Source: Cycas panzhihuaensis
Lineage: Eukaryota; Cycadophyta
DNA length: 64,000 nt
Assembly (NCBI GenBank): GCA_023213395.1
Contig: CM041465.1
Coordinates: 163,191,741-163,255,740, forward strand
Reading direction: 5' to 3'
In this document: piece after piece, positions 45,937 through 57,738 of the stretch
How positions within the stretch are numbered: position 1 is the first letter of the stretch
How the letters are laid out: each line of letters starts with the position of its first letter
The notes under the pieces: generated by a model
Databases searched by the model: none
What the model saw: the letters and a program-made list of their open reading frames with translations, nothing else
Told to the model about the DNA's origin: nothing
Position numbers and translations under genes: made by a program

Positions 45937-46992
45937 ATGGCAATAAGTTTTGGCAACATAATTATTCTTAAGTTTGATGGATTAAACTTTCTAAATTAGA
46001 GTAAGAGGATGAGACCCATCCTCATAGCTAATGACTCGTGGGAAATTGTGAGGATAGGTTATAATGAACTAGGTCAAAATGCCACAGATGTTGAAAAGAC
46101 AGCCTACAAAGAAAACATTAAGAAAGATAATGAAGCTCTTGCTCTCATTTTTTGCACATTGGAAGACCATATTTTCCCAAGAGTTAGTGAGTCCACAAAA
46201 TTGAAAGAGGCTTGAGATACCTTATAATTAACTTATGAAGGAGCTACATCTTCTAAAATTTAAAATTTAAGAAGCAAATTTAACAACTTATGCATGATGC
46301 CAACTAAATTAGTGATATAATTTATGACAAAGATATAAGACATAATAAATCAAATGAGATCACTTAGAGATATGTTGACTAAACACAGAGTAGTAAAAAG
46401 GATTTTGAGATGTGTAAGTTTTGTAAGAAGATTCAAAATGGTAGCAACAAGTATAGGGGTATCCAAAGACTAAGTACCCTCAAGGTAGAATAATTAAGTG
46501 CTCTATTGATGACAGTTGAAGAAATAAAACATAAATGAATCTCTTGAATATGCCTTTGATACTAAGGCAAGAATCCAGTCTAATTCTTAAGCTAGTATAT
46601 CTAAGTCTAGAGAACCATCTCTCAAATGAAGAGAAAGAAATCCTAGAAGGGACATGCATTAAGATGTACCACCTAAGTATCAAGCTCCTCACCAAAGGAG
46701 ACAAGGAGTAAATTAAATGAATACTAATCCTCCTAGATATAAAAGTCAAGAGAAATAATTAGAGGCACATCCATATTGCATAAATTGCCACATGAACATA
46801 CAAACTCAAAGATCAATTCCTAATTATTATGACAATAGACCAAGGGATAATCAAGTCCCAGATTATGAGAAAAGGGAGAGATCATCCTACATAGAAAGAC
46901 CCCATCCTCGTAGTTGAAGCTTAAGTTATAGGAGACAAGACACATTATATTGTACCTATTGTAATCATAGTGGTTATATAGAAGATAAGTGT
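45937..46992 (+). pseudogene. Gag remnant of E7
   Basis: ATG 45937 opens MAISFGNIIILKFDGLNFLN, then TAG where the sister copy E10 has Trp, then KRMRPILIANDSWEIVRIGY and KKDNEALALIFCTLEDHIFP. This is plant copia Gag. The middle is frameshifted. The zinc knuckle (46951-46992) reads CTYCNHSGYIEDKC, with both leading Cys and the last Cys kept but His replaced by Tyr (CAT to TAT). Confidence 0.85.
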
Positions 46993-47079
46993 TTTTCAAA
47001 ATATGGACGACCCATAAAAGGTAGTGCCAATACAACAATTGAAACAAGGGATAATAGTAGGCTTTTCTTATCTAGCTAT

Positions 47080-47640
47080 ATTTCCCATGAAGAGGAAGAT
47101 GATAGTTGGTATATTTATTCAGGTTACTCTACTCATATGACACACAAGGAACATTTATTCTATACTTTGGATAGAACTAAAATGGGATCAATAATACTTG
47201 GTGATGAAACATCCTATGAGTTAATTAGTAGAGGAAATACCACTCTCATGATAGATATAGGGGAATATGTACACCTTGATGACGTATTATATGTCCCTAC
47301 TTTGAAGGAAAATCTACTATTAGTAGGACAGATAATGGACTAGGATTACAAGGTTATCTTTGATAATAGAAAATGTACTATCAAAGATAAGAGAAGAAGT
47401 AAGGTAGTTATAGCAAAAGGAAAAATGACTAAGGATAGACTCTTCAAACTTGTCCTTACCCCATTAGATACTTATGCCTTAAGAACTATAATTAAACTAG
47501 ATAGTGACTTATGGCATAAGAGATTTAGACATTTGAACTATAGTAGTTTAACTTTAGTAAAAAAGATGGACATGGTCAATGGGTTGCCCAATATTAAAGT
47601 GGATAAAAACATTTATGAAGGATGCTTACTTGGAAAATAG
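47080..47640 (+). pseudogene. Protease and GAG-preintegrase of E7
   Basis: DSWYIYSGYSTHMTHKEHLF aligns with the copia protease site, but the catalytic Asp codon (47116-47118) is TAT (Tyr), which abolishes the enzyme. YVHLDDVLYVPTLKENLLLV closes the protease region. After one stop, LWHKRFRHLNYSSLTLVKKM and GLPNIKVDKNIYEGCLLGK form the His/Cys preintegrase finger. Confidence 0.85.
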
Positions 47641-48520
47641 CACAGGGAGAGCTTTTTAGATTATAGTTATTGAGTATTTGGACCACTTCAACTAGTTTAT
47701 ATAGATATTTATGGCCATATAGATATCCCCTCATTGGCAGGTGCACAGCACTTTATCACATTTATTGATGACTACACAAGAAAGACTTGGGTATTCTTCC
47801 TAAAATTTAAATTTGATGCCTTCTAGCATTTTGTTGACTTCAAAACCTATGTGAAGTGATAAAGTGGATATAAAATTCTCTTACTAAGATTAGATAATGG
47901 GGGAGAATTCATTTCCAATGAATTTAAGACATATTGTATGCATCATGGGATAAGAAGGCAACTCACAAATCCTTATACCCCACAACAAAATGGTGTAGTT
48001 GAGAGGAAAAATCACAGTATTGTAGAAATGGCAAGGTGCATATTGAAAGACAAAAAATTGGGACATGAATTTTGGGCAGAAGCAGTCCATACCTCTATGT
48101 ATCTCCTCAATAGGTGCTCTACCAAAGCTCTAAGGTGGAAGATACCTGAAGAAGCTTGTACAAGTTACAAGCCAAATATCCATCACTTAAGAGCTTTTAG
48201 TTGTTTATCCTATGTACATGTACCTGATCAAAGAATATCCAAGCTAGATGACCATAGCATTAAATGCATATTTCTTGGTTATAGTGAAACTTCCAAATCA
48301 TATAAGGTCTATGATCCTAAGATAAGGAAGGTTATGGTAATTAGAGATGTAAAATTCCAAGAAGACGCTTGCTACCATAATGACCAAGAAAAGAGGAAAG
48401 AAGTGATGATAAATCTTGATACCTCTACTAAGTCAAGATATATGCTACCTGTGTTTGACTTTAAACGAGTCATTGATGAACTAAGTAGGGAGGAAACCTC
48501 TTCTCAACCTCCACCATAAT
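47641..48520 (+). pseudogene. Integrase of E7
   Basis: Core blocks are LVYIDIYGHIDIPSLAGAQH (first Asp), FITFIDDYTRKTWVFFLKF, LLRLDNGGEFISNEFKTYC (second Asp) and YTPQQNGVVERKNHSIVEMA (Glu). All three catalytic residues are present. SCLSYVHVPDQRISKLDDHS and KCIFLGYSETSKSYKVYDP are the C-terminal copia blocks. From 47938 to 48519 the frame is open for 193 codons; upstream there are about four stops. It is among the better preserved domains of E7. Confidence 0.88.
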
Positions 48521-49520
48521 GCCTTCCAAAATGGATTCAAAGGAATCACGATATGGGTAACATCCTAGATAGCAATCATAGATCTACTTGCTCACATAGG
48601 GCAAACTTTACCCTCATGAGTAAAGCTATGAAATCCCATGAACCTCAAATATTTGAAGAGGATAATACACAAGATAATTAGAAACAAACAATGGAAGAAG
48701 GATACAATTCCATCATAAAAAATGATACTTAGGAATTAGTCGATCTTCCACCCAACAAGAAAGCCATTGGCATAAAATAAATATATAAAATAAAATTCAG
48801 GTTGAATGATTCCATTGATAAATAGAAGGGAAGACTTATCATTAAAGGTTATGGCCAACAAGAAGGCATTGATTATAGTGAGACCTTTACTCTCATTGCT
48901 CACATAGAAACTGTCTGTTTAATGTTGAGTATAACAACACAAATGGGTTAGGATATTCATCAAATGGATGTCAAAGTACCTTTCTTAATGGTTATATTAA
49001 AGAAGATATTTATGTATCTCAACCCCTCAGTTTTGAAGTCAAGTAGGAAGAAAACAAAGTGTATAAACTTAAGAAAGCACTTTATGGCTTGAAACAAACC
49101 TCTAGGGCATGGTATTCTCATATTGATAAATATTTCAGAAATCAAGGATTTGAAAGATCTCAATCAAATCCAAACCTATATATGAAAATCAAAGGAGAAT
49201 CCATTCTAATTGTGGGACTTTATGTAGACAATCTTATCTACACTGGTAATGATTTATAGCTTCTACAAAGTTTTAAGAAAGATATGTATAAAGAATTTGA
49301 AATGACAAACCTTGGAATAATGCATTACTTCTTAGGTCTAGAAGTATGGCAAGGAGAAAATGGCATCTTTATCTCCCAAAGAAAATATACCTTAGACTTA
49401 CTTCAGAAGTTTAGAATGATGGATTGTAAACTTTTAGATACTCTTGTTGAATATGGACTTAAATTATCTAAACTCAATGACTCTACACTAGTAGATCCTA
49501 CTCCCTATAGATAGTTGATT
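48521..49520 (+). pseudogene. Reverse transcriptase of E7
   Basis: Pieces are NDT-stop-ELVDLPPNKKAIG (about 48720), GIDYSETFTLIAHIETVCLM (about 48865), HQMDVKVPFL with a frameshift near 48975, YKLKKALYGLKQTSRAWYSH (49062 on), RSQSNPNLYMKIKGESILIV and GLYVDNLIYTGNDL. In the last, the catalytic Tyr-Val-Asp-Asp has Asn for the second Asp. KEFEMTNLGIMHYFLGLEVW follows from about 49290. The enzyme is inactive by both frame and active site. Confidence 0.87.
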
Positions 49521-50161
49521 GGAAGCCTTATTTACCTAACTTCCACTTGACTAGATATCATGTATGGAATCAGTACAATATCAATATTTATGCAACAACC
49601 TAAGATATCTCATTATCAAGCAGCTAAGATAATTTTGTGATATCTAAAAGACATATCAGAATATGGGTTGTTCTACAAATATTCTCCAAATTTTAGATTG
49701 GTTGGGTAGGTGATATTGATGACAGGAAATTGACTTCTGGTTACATTTGTGGTATGGGTTCAACAATTATAGCCTAGAGCTCTAAAAGGCAGAATACAAT
49801 ATCTTTATCTACAGTAGAAGTTGAATACAAAGTAGTAGTTTTAGGGGCATGTGAAATTGTTTGGTTAAAGAGATTATTACAGAATTTTCAGTTAAAACAT
49901 AAAGGGCCAAGAGGAATCTAGTGTGATAATTAAAGCACAATATAAATAACAAAGAATCTAGTATTTCATGAAAGAACAAAGCATATTGAGACACAATACT
50001 ATTTCATTTGAGAACTAGTATAAGCAGGTAAAATAGAATTGGCATATTGTAGTACAGAAGATTAAGCAACCCACATCTTCACAAAAGCTTTAGGTAAGAT
50101 CAAATTTCATAAGTTCAAAGACAAGTTGGGAGTTCTACACATTGACCATTATGGGGGAGAA
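49521..50161 (+). pseudogene. RNase H of E7 and polypurine tract
   Basis: Visible blocks are LIGSLIYLTST, DIDDRKLTSGYICGMGSTII (about 49720), SSKRQNTISLSTVEVEYKVV (about 49780), GACEIVWLKRLLQNF, NLVFHERTKHIETQYYFI and FTKALGKIKFHKFKDKLGVL (about 50080). ATGGGGGAGAA (50151-50161) then runs into the 3' LTR. Stops recur at positions normally Trp or Gln. Confidence 0.83.
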
Positions 50162-50525
50162 TGTTGGGATAATACCCAATATGAAAACATATGCACCCAC
50201 CTTGGGCCTCTAAAAGGCATCTTGGACCTCCAAAAAGCACCTTAGGCCTTCTAAAGCCACCATGTAGCAATCTAAAGCCGATATGGAGCTACCACAGCTA
50301 TCCTAAGGTATATTATTTTATTAATGTATTTAATATTTAATATTTTATTTGATTTTTTAATTTGATGTTGGGTAGAGGTGCTTATCGCCTCCCCAAAACC
50401 ATATAATAATGGAGAATACCTCCCTGATGTTCTTTAACACTTCCATTCAACATACAAAAATTATTTTACCTTGGGATAATGAAGTGTAACTTGTGATCCT
50501 CCCACTCTACTCCTTGATGCCAACA
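50162..50525 (+). repeat. 3' LTR of E7
   Basis: It runs TGTTGGGATAATACCC to GCCAACA, collinear with 30259-30621, and includes the 20-bp tandem units (50204-50258). Confidence 0.9.
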
Positions 50526-51200
50526 ACAAGTAGATAGTGTTAAAACTTTTGAATAGTATAAATCATGGCTAACTCTTCTTATTTTATTAGGAAGTAATAT
50601 CTTTATGGCTTTCTATATTTTCTACTAGTAAAGTGGATTAAGTGATCTATATTCCTGCCCCCCTTGGTTGGGTCTATGCATACTTGATTACATATGGAAA
50701 AGTGTCCACATGAGAATTAAAAGGCTTGTTTAAGTCTAAAAATTTTAGAATTAATGCCTTAGTAACTTGTTGTTTCAAGACATCAAAGGCCAATTATTAT
50801 AACTTCCCCCATTCCCAAACTATCTACTTTTTCAATAATTATTCCAAAGGACCTATAATTTGTGCATACCTTCTTATAAACTTTCTATAGTATCTAGTGA
50901 AGTTGAGAAAGGCTTTTAACTATTTTACATTAGTGGGTGTAGAAAAGGCCAACATCAAAACCATTATGGCTAGGTCTTTGAGAAGTTTACCTTTTGTAAT
51001 AATATGGAATAATTAGAAACCTATAGTTTAAACAAACTTTTATAGATAAGTGTGCATAATAATTATTATCTTACTATCAAAATTTCCATTAATTTAGACA
51101 TTAAGAGAGAAATTTATCACTAAAACATCAAGCCACTATGCTTACATGTATGAAATGTATTAAATAACTCTTATAGGCTTGAAATGCAAACTCAACAAAC
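50526..51200 (-). pseudogene. E6 (right part): gypsy RT and RNase H start
   Basis: On the minus strand, from right to left: a decayed RT palm piece, HIITKGKLLKDL, AFSTPTNVK-stop-LKAFLNFTRYYRKFI, RRYAQIIGPLE (thumb and connection, about 50870-51000), AFDVLKQQVTKALILKF (about 50750), then IHFTSRKYRKP and EELAMIYTIQKF-stop-HYLL at 50526-50600, which is the first half of RNase H. The reading stops at the border with E7 and its continuation is at 30258 and below. Old, with many stops. Confidence 0.82.
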
Positions 51201-51358
51201 TAGATGTTCCTATATGTAAGTGATTTTGGATCTTAAAGAGTGGAGAGGGAGATGAGCTAAGCATCTTTAGAAGTAGATGCCCTTAACCATTGTAAGGTTA
51301 ACCATTTTATTTCTAATCATAGATGCCATATAAAATAGGGATTAAGCCATAATCTAAC
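51201..51358. other. Unassigned stretch between E6 and E9
   Basis: No domain is recognised. It is probably more decayed gypsy sequence. Confidence 0.35.
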
Positions 51359-51430
51359 TATTAGAATATCAATGTTTTATCCTGAGGGTTTGGTGTCATT
51401 ATCCCCTCTTTATATTTTACCAATACTTGT
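51359..51430 (+). repeat. Start of E9 5' LTR
   Basis: It aligns with 61294-61365, sharing AATGTTTTAT and TGTCATTRTCCCCTCTTTATA. TG has become TA. The LTR end and PBS could not be defined. Confidence 0.55.
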
Positions 51431-52259
51431 TAGTCATATTGACACTTGTTGTTTATGTATGTATCATTTATGTAAAGTAATTGTATATATAAGAGTACAT
51501 CTCTCATATCAAATCAATGAAGAAATCAATTTAATTCTCTTTAATTCAATTGAGTCCAGTTTTCTAAGTAGGTTTGATAGACCAAGTCAAGGTAGAAAAA
51601 GGTGAGTTTAAGAAGGAATAAGAAGATTAAATCAACTAAAGAAGTAAGAAGATAAAACATAAAATAATAAAGATTATGATCAAGTACTAGGTGAAATCAT
51701 ATGGCATTGTACAAAACCATATGGACCAGTACTGATGGCTTTTTGAAGTGCTCAGATTGAGATAAAAATTTACTAACAAAGAAATCTTACCAAGTAGAGT
51801 TCATTGTTCCAAAGACACTTTTGTAGATTCTATCTCATTATGTGGAAAAATATGAAAAAATAGATGCACAGATTTAGAGCTTACAAAGTATATTTATTTT
51901 AGGTTTTTTAGTTATTAGTCATGTAAGTGGACTTAAAATGATCCTCTCATTGTAAGCTTTTTATTGAATGTAAGATTTCAAGATTTGGTTTCAGATTTTT
52001 TAAGTTATAAGCAAAATTATACTTCAAACCCTAGTCACACCTCTAGTTTTAGAGCCCTTTTTTCTGCCTAACTAGAACTCCATTTAAAAAACTAACTTCA
52101 AATCCTTATGTATGACCTTATTACCTATAATTTAAGGGAGTTTTATTAAAATCCATATACCTATACTTTTGACCATACATTTGTATGATTGTATAGAACA
52201 AACTTACAATAACCATTCGAAATATTTCAATCATTATTCTTACCTTGTAAAATTTCAAA

Positions 52260-53045
52260 ATGGCCTCAATCTATTCACTAAGTAAGTCAAACAAATTAAT
52301 ATATTCAAATTATATTACATGAAAAATTAAAATGAAGGGACTCCTAATTGTAAAAAGTACTTGGGAAATAGTCACTAGAAAAGAAGCAAAACCAACCACA
52401 TGAGATGTAATAAAAATCAATTAAGAAGAGAGACATAAGTAGGCCTTATCTGTAATCACCCTATCTATTAGTGATTAAGTTCTAACTCATATTGGTAGAG
52501 CCTCTACTTCTGTTAAAGCATGGAATGCCCTAGATTTTATATTTAGCTAAAAAAAATGAAGCACGTATTATTTCCCTAAGAGAATAACTTTGTTGGCTAT
52601 ATTTATGGGAGGGAGAATAGGTTGCTAATTTTATCATAAATCTGGTGGAAATTAGAGATAGTTTGGCCTATACCAAAGATCCTATATTGGATATTAAAAT
52701 TATTCATATGGTACTTAATAAACTACCAAAATCCTTTAATAATTTGGTGAATACTCTTACTATAGGGGGATAAGCTTAAAATATGTCTTTCAATACTTTA
52801 TGTAGACATCTACTTCAATAGGAAGAAAGAACTTGCAAGTATGAAGAGTGGGTAGATGTTGAAGAAGCCTTTGCCTCAAGGCTTAGAATCAATGAAAGAG
52901 AAGGACAAAGTGTAAGGGAAAGATCATTAACAACAAGAAGCAGAAGAGGAAGATTCTTCAAAGGAATAAGAAGAAGTAGATCACTTGATGCTTAAGTATG
53001 CTATCATTATAGAAGAACAGGTCATATCATAGTAGATATAGAACA
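52260..53045 (+). pseudogene. Gag remnant of E9
   Basis: ATG 52260 gives MASIYSLSKSNKLIYSNYIT, then one continuous frame, KIKMKGLLIVKSTWEIVTRK to ALSVITLSISD and GRASTSVKAWNALDF. It is broken only by TGA, TAA and TAG codons at places expected to be Trp or Gln. The zinc knuckle (52999-53040) reads CYHYRRTGHIIVDI: first Cys and His kept, second Cys now Tyr, last Cys now Ile. The preservation of frame with stop substitutions is a clear decay pattern. Confidence 0.78.
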
Positions 53046-53179
53046 ATATAGAGCCACCCATGTTACTGCTATGGAAGGTATGGACACCTCTTAAGTAATT
53101 GTTTCTATAAAATATCTAACATTTCCAAGGGTAAATGGGTTGAAGATAACTACAACAAATAATAATCAAAAGATGAAGA

Positions 53180-53970
53180 TGATGAAGAGATTATCTTTAT
53201 TGCTACCTTAGTATCATCCATCTACTACAATGATAATTGGCTTGTTAGCTCTAGTACATTAAATCATATGATAGGTAGAGAAGATTGATTTAAATCCCTA
53301 CAACCATATCTAATAAATAAGACTATGGATTTGGGAGATAATCACCCTCTATAAATCAAAGGCAGAGGAACCATAGCAATTCAGATTAAGCATGAAATTT
53401 AAAAAATTAGAAATGTGCTATTTGTCTTAGGCATGAAGAAGAATATTCTTACAATGTCATAGTTAAGAAAGAAGAACTTAGAGTGATTTTTCATGAAAAT
53501 AGAAAATGTTATATCCTTGATATGAAAAAGGGGGGTCAATTCATTGCTAAGGGTATAGAAACTAATAATCTTTATAAGTTGGATTTTACCCTTATCATCC
53601 GATCTATAAAAGTTCTTCTTATCTAAAATAATGATAATGAAATCCAACATTCTTGTTATGGGCATATTGTTAATGATAGATTAAAATTGTTAAAAAATTC
53701 TAAAATGGTTGATGGACTACCTACTAATCTTACAATAAATGCCTTTATTTGAAAAAGTTATATGTTAGGGAAAAATCATAGAATGCCATTTTAGAAAAAT
53801 AATTGGAGAGTAAAATAAAAACTAGAATTAATTCACAGTGATAAATGCAAACATATTACACCAAACTCTATAAATGGTCCAAGTATTTTCTTACCTTTAT
53901 AGATGACTTTACCAGAAAATCTTGAGTTTAGTTTATCTTTAGTAGAACTAAAGCTCTTAACTTCTTTAAA
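53180..53970 (+). pseudogene. Protease to integrase start of E9
   Basis: NWLVSSSTLNHMIGRED (about 53235) aligns with the protease site but lacks the Asp. CYGHIVNDRLKLLKNSKMVD and GLPTNL are the preintegrase segment (about 53655-53735). YFLTFIDDFTRKS and FIFSRTKALNFFK (about 53887-53970) are the integrase core start. The sequence is cut there by E10. Confidence 0.75.
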
Positions 53971-55000
53971 TAACCTGAGGTAGATTTCTTATCATCTATA
54001 CATCCTACCCAGTCTCAGTCTATATAACTAATTAATCTGAAGTCTCTTAATAACACATAATAAAGTTGATAACCAACTATAGCCTTTAAGTATATGAGGA
54101 TCATTTTTAGTACTTTCCAATTTGTCATCTTAGGGTTGTGCATAAACCTAAAACTATACTAACTGCATACATGATATTCAACCAAGTTAAAGTCAAATAA
54201 ATTAAACTTTAAATTAATTATCTATAGAGAATAGGACCAACTAATATTGTTTCTTCATACCTAGATAATTTCATCCCAACTTAAGCTAGTATAGCAAGTG
54301 CCTTGTAATTACTCATGTTTAACTTATGTAATAAGTTTAAAGTTTATGTCCTTTGGGAAATAAATATCTCATTTCTATCTTACTAAACTTCCAAGCCTAA
54401 TAAGTAATGCATAAGTCCTAAATTAATCATTTCAAATTCCTTACACATGTCTTCTTTAAATTTTTAGGATAAATAAGGATCATTCCCACCAAAATAATGT
54501 CATCAATGTATAATCCCATAATGAGTATTGATCTTCCCTCTATCTTGATATATAAGTTGGGATTAGATTGACTCTTTTGGAATCCTTTATCTCTAAAATG
54601 CTTATCAATCCTAGAGTACCAAGCTCTAGTTGCTTGTTTAAGTCCATATAAGGCCTTCTTAAGTGTATAGACCTTGTTTTCTTCTCCTTTTACTTCAAAA
54701 CCTTTCAGTTGTTGGATATATGTTTCCTCTTCTATGTACCCATTCAAGAAAGTCCTCTTAACATCTGTTTGTTAAATAGTCCAACCCTATTATGTAGCTA
54801 AATCCATCATCAGATGAACCATTTCAAGTCTTATAATAGGTGTAAAAGTCTCATTATAGTTTATGCCTTTAACTTGTACATATCCTTTGGCAACTAACAT
54901 TGCCTTGTAGTTATCGATTATTCCATCTAATCTATATTTAATCTTATAAGCCTAATTAGTTCTAATGGTATTTTTACTTGGTGGCAAATCTACTAACTCT
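53971..55000 (-). pseudogene. RT and partial RNase H of E10
   Basis: RT blocks on the minus strand are GINYNETFTPIIRLEMVHLM, TDVKRTFLNGYIEEETYIQQ, YTLKKALYGLKQATRAWYSR, SQSNPNLYIKIEGRSILIMG and LYIDDIILVG, an intact Tyr-Ile-Asp-Asp loop (about 54500). After it the RNase H part, with GCIDDKKSTSGY (54004-53971), is cut at the junction with E9. Codons 54427-54747 are open. Confidence 0.85.
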
Positions 55001-55199
55001 TAAGTATCATTTTTTACTAAGGCATTGTATTCTTCCTTCATGGCTTTTCTCTATTCATCTTTTGGATTAGCCTCTTCAAAGTTATAAGGCTCATTTGACT
55101 TCATTACTTGAGACATTAAGGTAAAATTTAACCTTTGAGATTGAGTGGTCCTGCTCTTAAAGTTGTTATCTAAAATATTTGAAGGGTCATGCCCCCTTT

Positions 55200-56374
55200 G
55201 AACCCATTTAGAAACCCTTTAATTGAATATAAAGGGTCCCACTTCATTTGAACTTTGTATTTTTGTGGACTTAGGATTTGAATCTACTTCCACCATGATC
55301 TCCTTTCCTTTATCCTTTTCAACTTCTTCTTGATAGCATTCATCTTCCTTGAAGATGATATCCCTTCTTAAAATTATCTCATCTTTTGGGTTATATAATT
55401 TATAGAATCTAAAAGTATCATAATATTCTATAAAGATACACTTAGTTCTTTTATCATCTAATTTTATTCTTCTTTATTCTGGAACATGGGCATAAGCCAA
55501 ACATCCAAAAATCTTTCAGTGTTATATGCTTAGCTTATAACCTAATCAAGCTTCCTCTAGTGTGACTCATCTAACAGCGTTGGTCGTACACCTATTCAAT
55601 AAGTAAATTATCATATTTAGAGCTTCTACTAAAAATTCATGCCTAAGTTGTTTATCTTTGAGCATACTTATAACCATTGTCATAATTATTATATTCTTCC
55701 TTTTTGTAACTCTATTTTATTATGTAGTATAAGGATTTATGAGTTGTTTCCTTATACCATAGTAGTTACAATATGCCTTAAATTTGTTTGAAATAAATTT
55801 TCCCCTATTTTATAATCTTAAGGTAAGAATTTTAAGGCTACTTTATTTCTCAACCAAAGTTTTAAAGTTAATAAAACACTAAAAAAACATTTGATTTAAA
55901 CTTGATAAAATATATTCAAGTCTTTCTTATGAAGTCATCAATGAAAGTCATAAAGTATTTAGATCCACCTAATAAAGGTACATCTATAGAACCATATAGG
56001 TCAATATAAACCAATTGAAAGGGCCCATTAGTCTTATAGCTTTCATTTAGAAAAAATTTCCTTTGTTGTTTTCCAAATATATATCATTCAAAAATTTATT
56101 TATTTATTTCTATAGTGAGGAGTCCAATCACCATCTTTATTCTCTTCATCAAGGCTAAGCAGTTATAATTTACATGGACAAACTTTTTATGCTATGTTTC
56201 ACTATCAACATTGGTTGAGGCTTTTAAAGCATAAGAAACTAATGGAGAGATGACAAGTTTAAATAGTCTATTACTAGTCATTAATCCCTTTTCTATAATT
56301 GCTTTGTTTCTTAACCTATTCTTAATTATACATTCATCATTATCAAAGATAACCTTGTACTTTTACTTTATCAT
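55200..56374 (-). pseudogene. Integrase and linker remnant of E10
   Basis: The region between protease and RT shows decayed integrase. AKHITLKDFWMFGLCPC-like and FKKGYHLQGR-like pieces fall at 55330-55520, and the polyprotein linker at 55020-55330 contains KRKGDHGGSRF-like basic and acidic residues. Many stops and frameshifts leave no catalytic triad readable. The call rests on position between clear domains and partial matches. Confidence 0.55.
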
Positions 56375-57738
56375 CTAACCTGCTAAGAATAGGTTCTTCT
56401 TTAGAGCTAGAGTATGTAAAACATTATTTATACTTCTAGTTTCTCCTAATTCAATTGTTATAGACGCATTGCCTTTTCCAATTATAGCATGAGTAATGTT
56501 ATCCCTGAATATTATTCTTCCTTTCTTGGATTTATCAATCTCTCTGAATAATTCTTCTTTATGAGTCATATGACTTGAATATCTTGAGTCAATATGCCAC
56601 CTATCCTCTTCTTCACTAGCCACTATACTTGAGAGAAATAATCTATCATTGCATCTTTCTTCAATTATTGTATTAATAGTCCCCCTTTGAGTACTTATAT
56701 TTTTAGCAAAGTAACTTTCTTCTAAGTGACATATTCTATGGCAAAATAAATATTGAATGATTCTTCTTTCTCTTCCTCTCTTTAACTTCTTCCTCTAACA
56801 ATTACTCTTTATCTAGAAGTTTCTCTTCCTCTCTTTAACTTCTTCCTCTAACAATTCCTCTTTATCTAGAAGTTCCTCTTCCTCTTTCAAAGTTTTGGCC
56901 TTGTCCTTTCCCTTAAAAATGCCTTTGATTTTCTCATTGAAAACCTTGATTTGGTCCTTGAAAATTCCCTCAACTTTGGAAGTTACCTTGTCCTTAGTAG
57001 TTTTATAGTTTTAAAAACCTTGCCCTTGGTTTTTTAGTTGTCCTCTTCCTTTAAGGGATTGGCCTCTTCCCCTAGAACTTTATCCTTGATAATTTTGCTT
57101 AAGTCTTACCTTAGTAGCGAAGGTATATTCAAGGGATTCATTACCCATTTTCTTTTCTTTAATAACTAGGAGTATAGTACTTAATTAATCAATTCTAAAT
57201 ATGCTAAGGTCTTTGGATACTTTAATACTTGTTGTTATCATTTCAAAACTTTTAATTTTGTAAACACACCTTAAAATCTTTTTCACAATCCTTTATTCAC
57301 TTATCACTTGTCCTAAAGACTTTATTTGATTCACCAAATCTTAAACTTTGGTAATAAATTCATTAACTTATTCCTTAGTTGTCATCCTTAAGTTTCTAAA
57401 CTTACTCTTAAGTATTTGCAACTTGGCAGATGCTACTCCATATATTGTTGTAAAGATGTCCCACACTTCCTTAGATATCATAGCTTCACTTACTCTAGGA
57501 AAGATGAGATCCTCTAGTGCATAAAAAATAAGTGCAAGTGCTTTATTATCATTCTTAGCATTCTCCTTGTAGCTCTTCTTTTCATCTCGCTAGTGGTTTC
57601 ATCAATTTCTTTATATCCTACATGAACAAGCTCCCATATATCTTTTGTAATAAAAATAGGCCTCATCCTCCTACTCCAATTGAGAAAATTCGATCCATCA
57701 AACTTAGGTATAATAACATTTCCAAGATTTATTGTCAT
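56375..57738 (-). pseudogene. Gag and protease of E10
   Basis: Gag starts at ATG 57738: MTINLGNVIIPKFDGSNFLN, WSRRMRPIFITKDIWELVHV, then a frame change near 57590. A decayed knuckle, FCHRICHLEESYF, lies near 56700-56740. Protease reads DRWHIDSRYSSHMTHKEELF (about 56560-56623), keeping Asp but with Arg for Gly, and SINNVLHTLALKKNLFLAG. A 53-bp direct duplication (56769-56874) in the acidic part of Gag shifts the frame. Confidence 0.8.
56769..56888 (-). repeat. 53-bp tandem duplication in E10 gag
   Basis: TCTCTTCCTCTCTTTAACTT and the following bases repeat exactly 53 bp later (56769, 56822), and a third partial unit starts at about 56874. One substitution (ATTACTC/ATTCCTC) separates the copies. 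53 is not a multiple of three. Confidence 0.9.

Larger units (their letters stand above)
30259..50525 (+). mobile_element. E7: Ty1/copia element carrying a nested gypsy
   Basis: LTRs of 363 and 364 bp (30259-30621, 50162-50525) enclose a long leader, gag, protease, integrase, RT, RNase H and a polypurine tract (GGGGGAGAA before 50162). The leader is split by gypsy E8 (33804-45470); without E8 the element is about 8.6 kb. The putative target duplication is degenerate: GTAAG (30254-30258) against ACAAG (50526-50530), two transitions. E7 sits inside the RNase H sequence of gypsy E6. Confidence 0.88.
51359..53970 (+). mobile_element. E9 (left part): Ty1/copia, LTR to integrase
   Basis: A sequence starting TATTAGAATATCAATGTTTT resembles the 3' LTR start at 61294 over about 70 bp. 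Gag (52260 on), protease and part of integrase follow on the plus strand. The integrase reading ends abruptly at about 53970, where minus-strand copia E10 begins. RT, RNase H and the 3' LTR are at 59950-61365. Confidence 0.72.
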
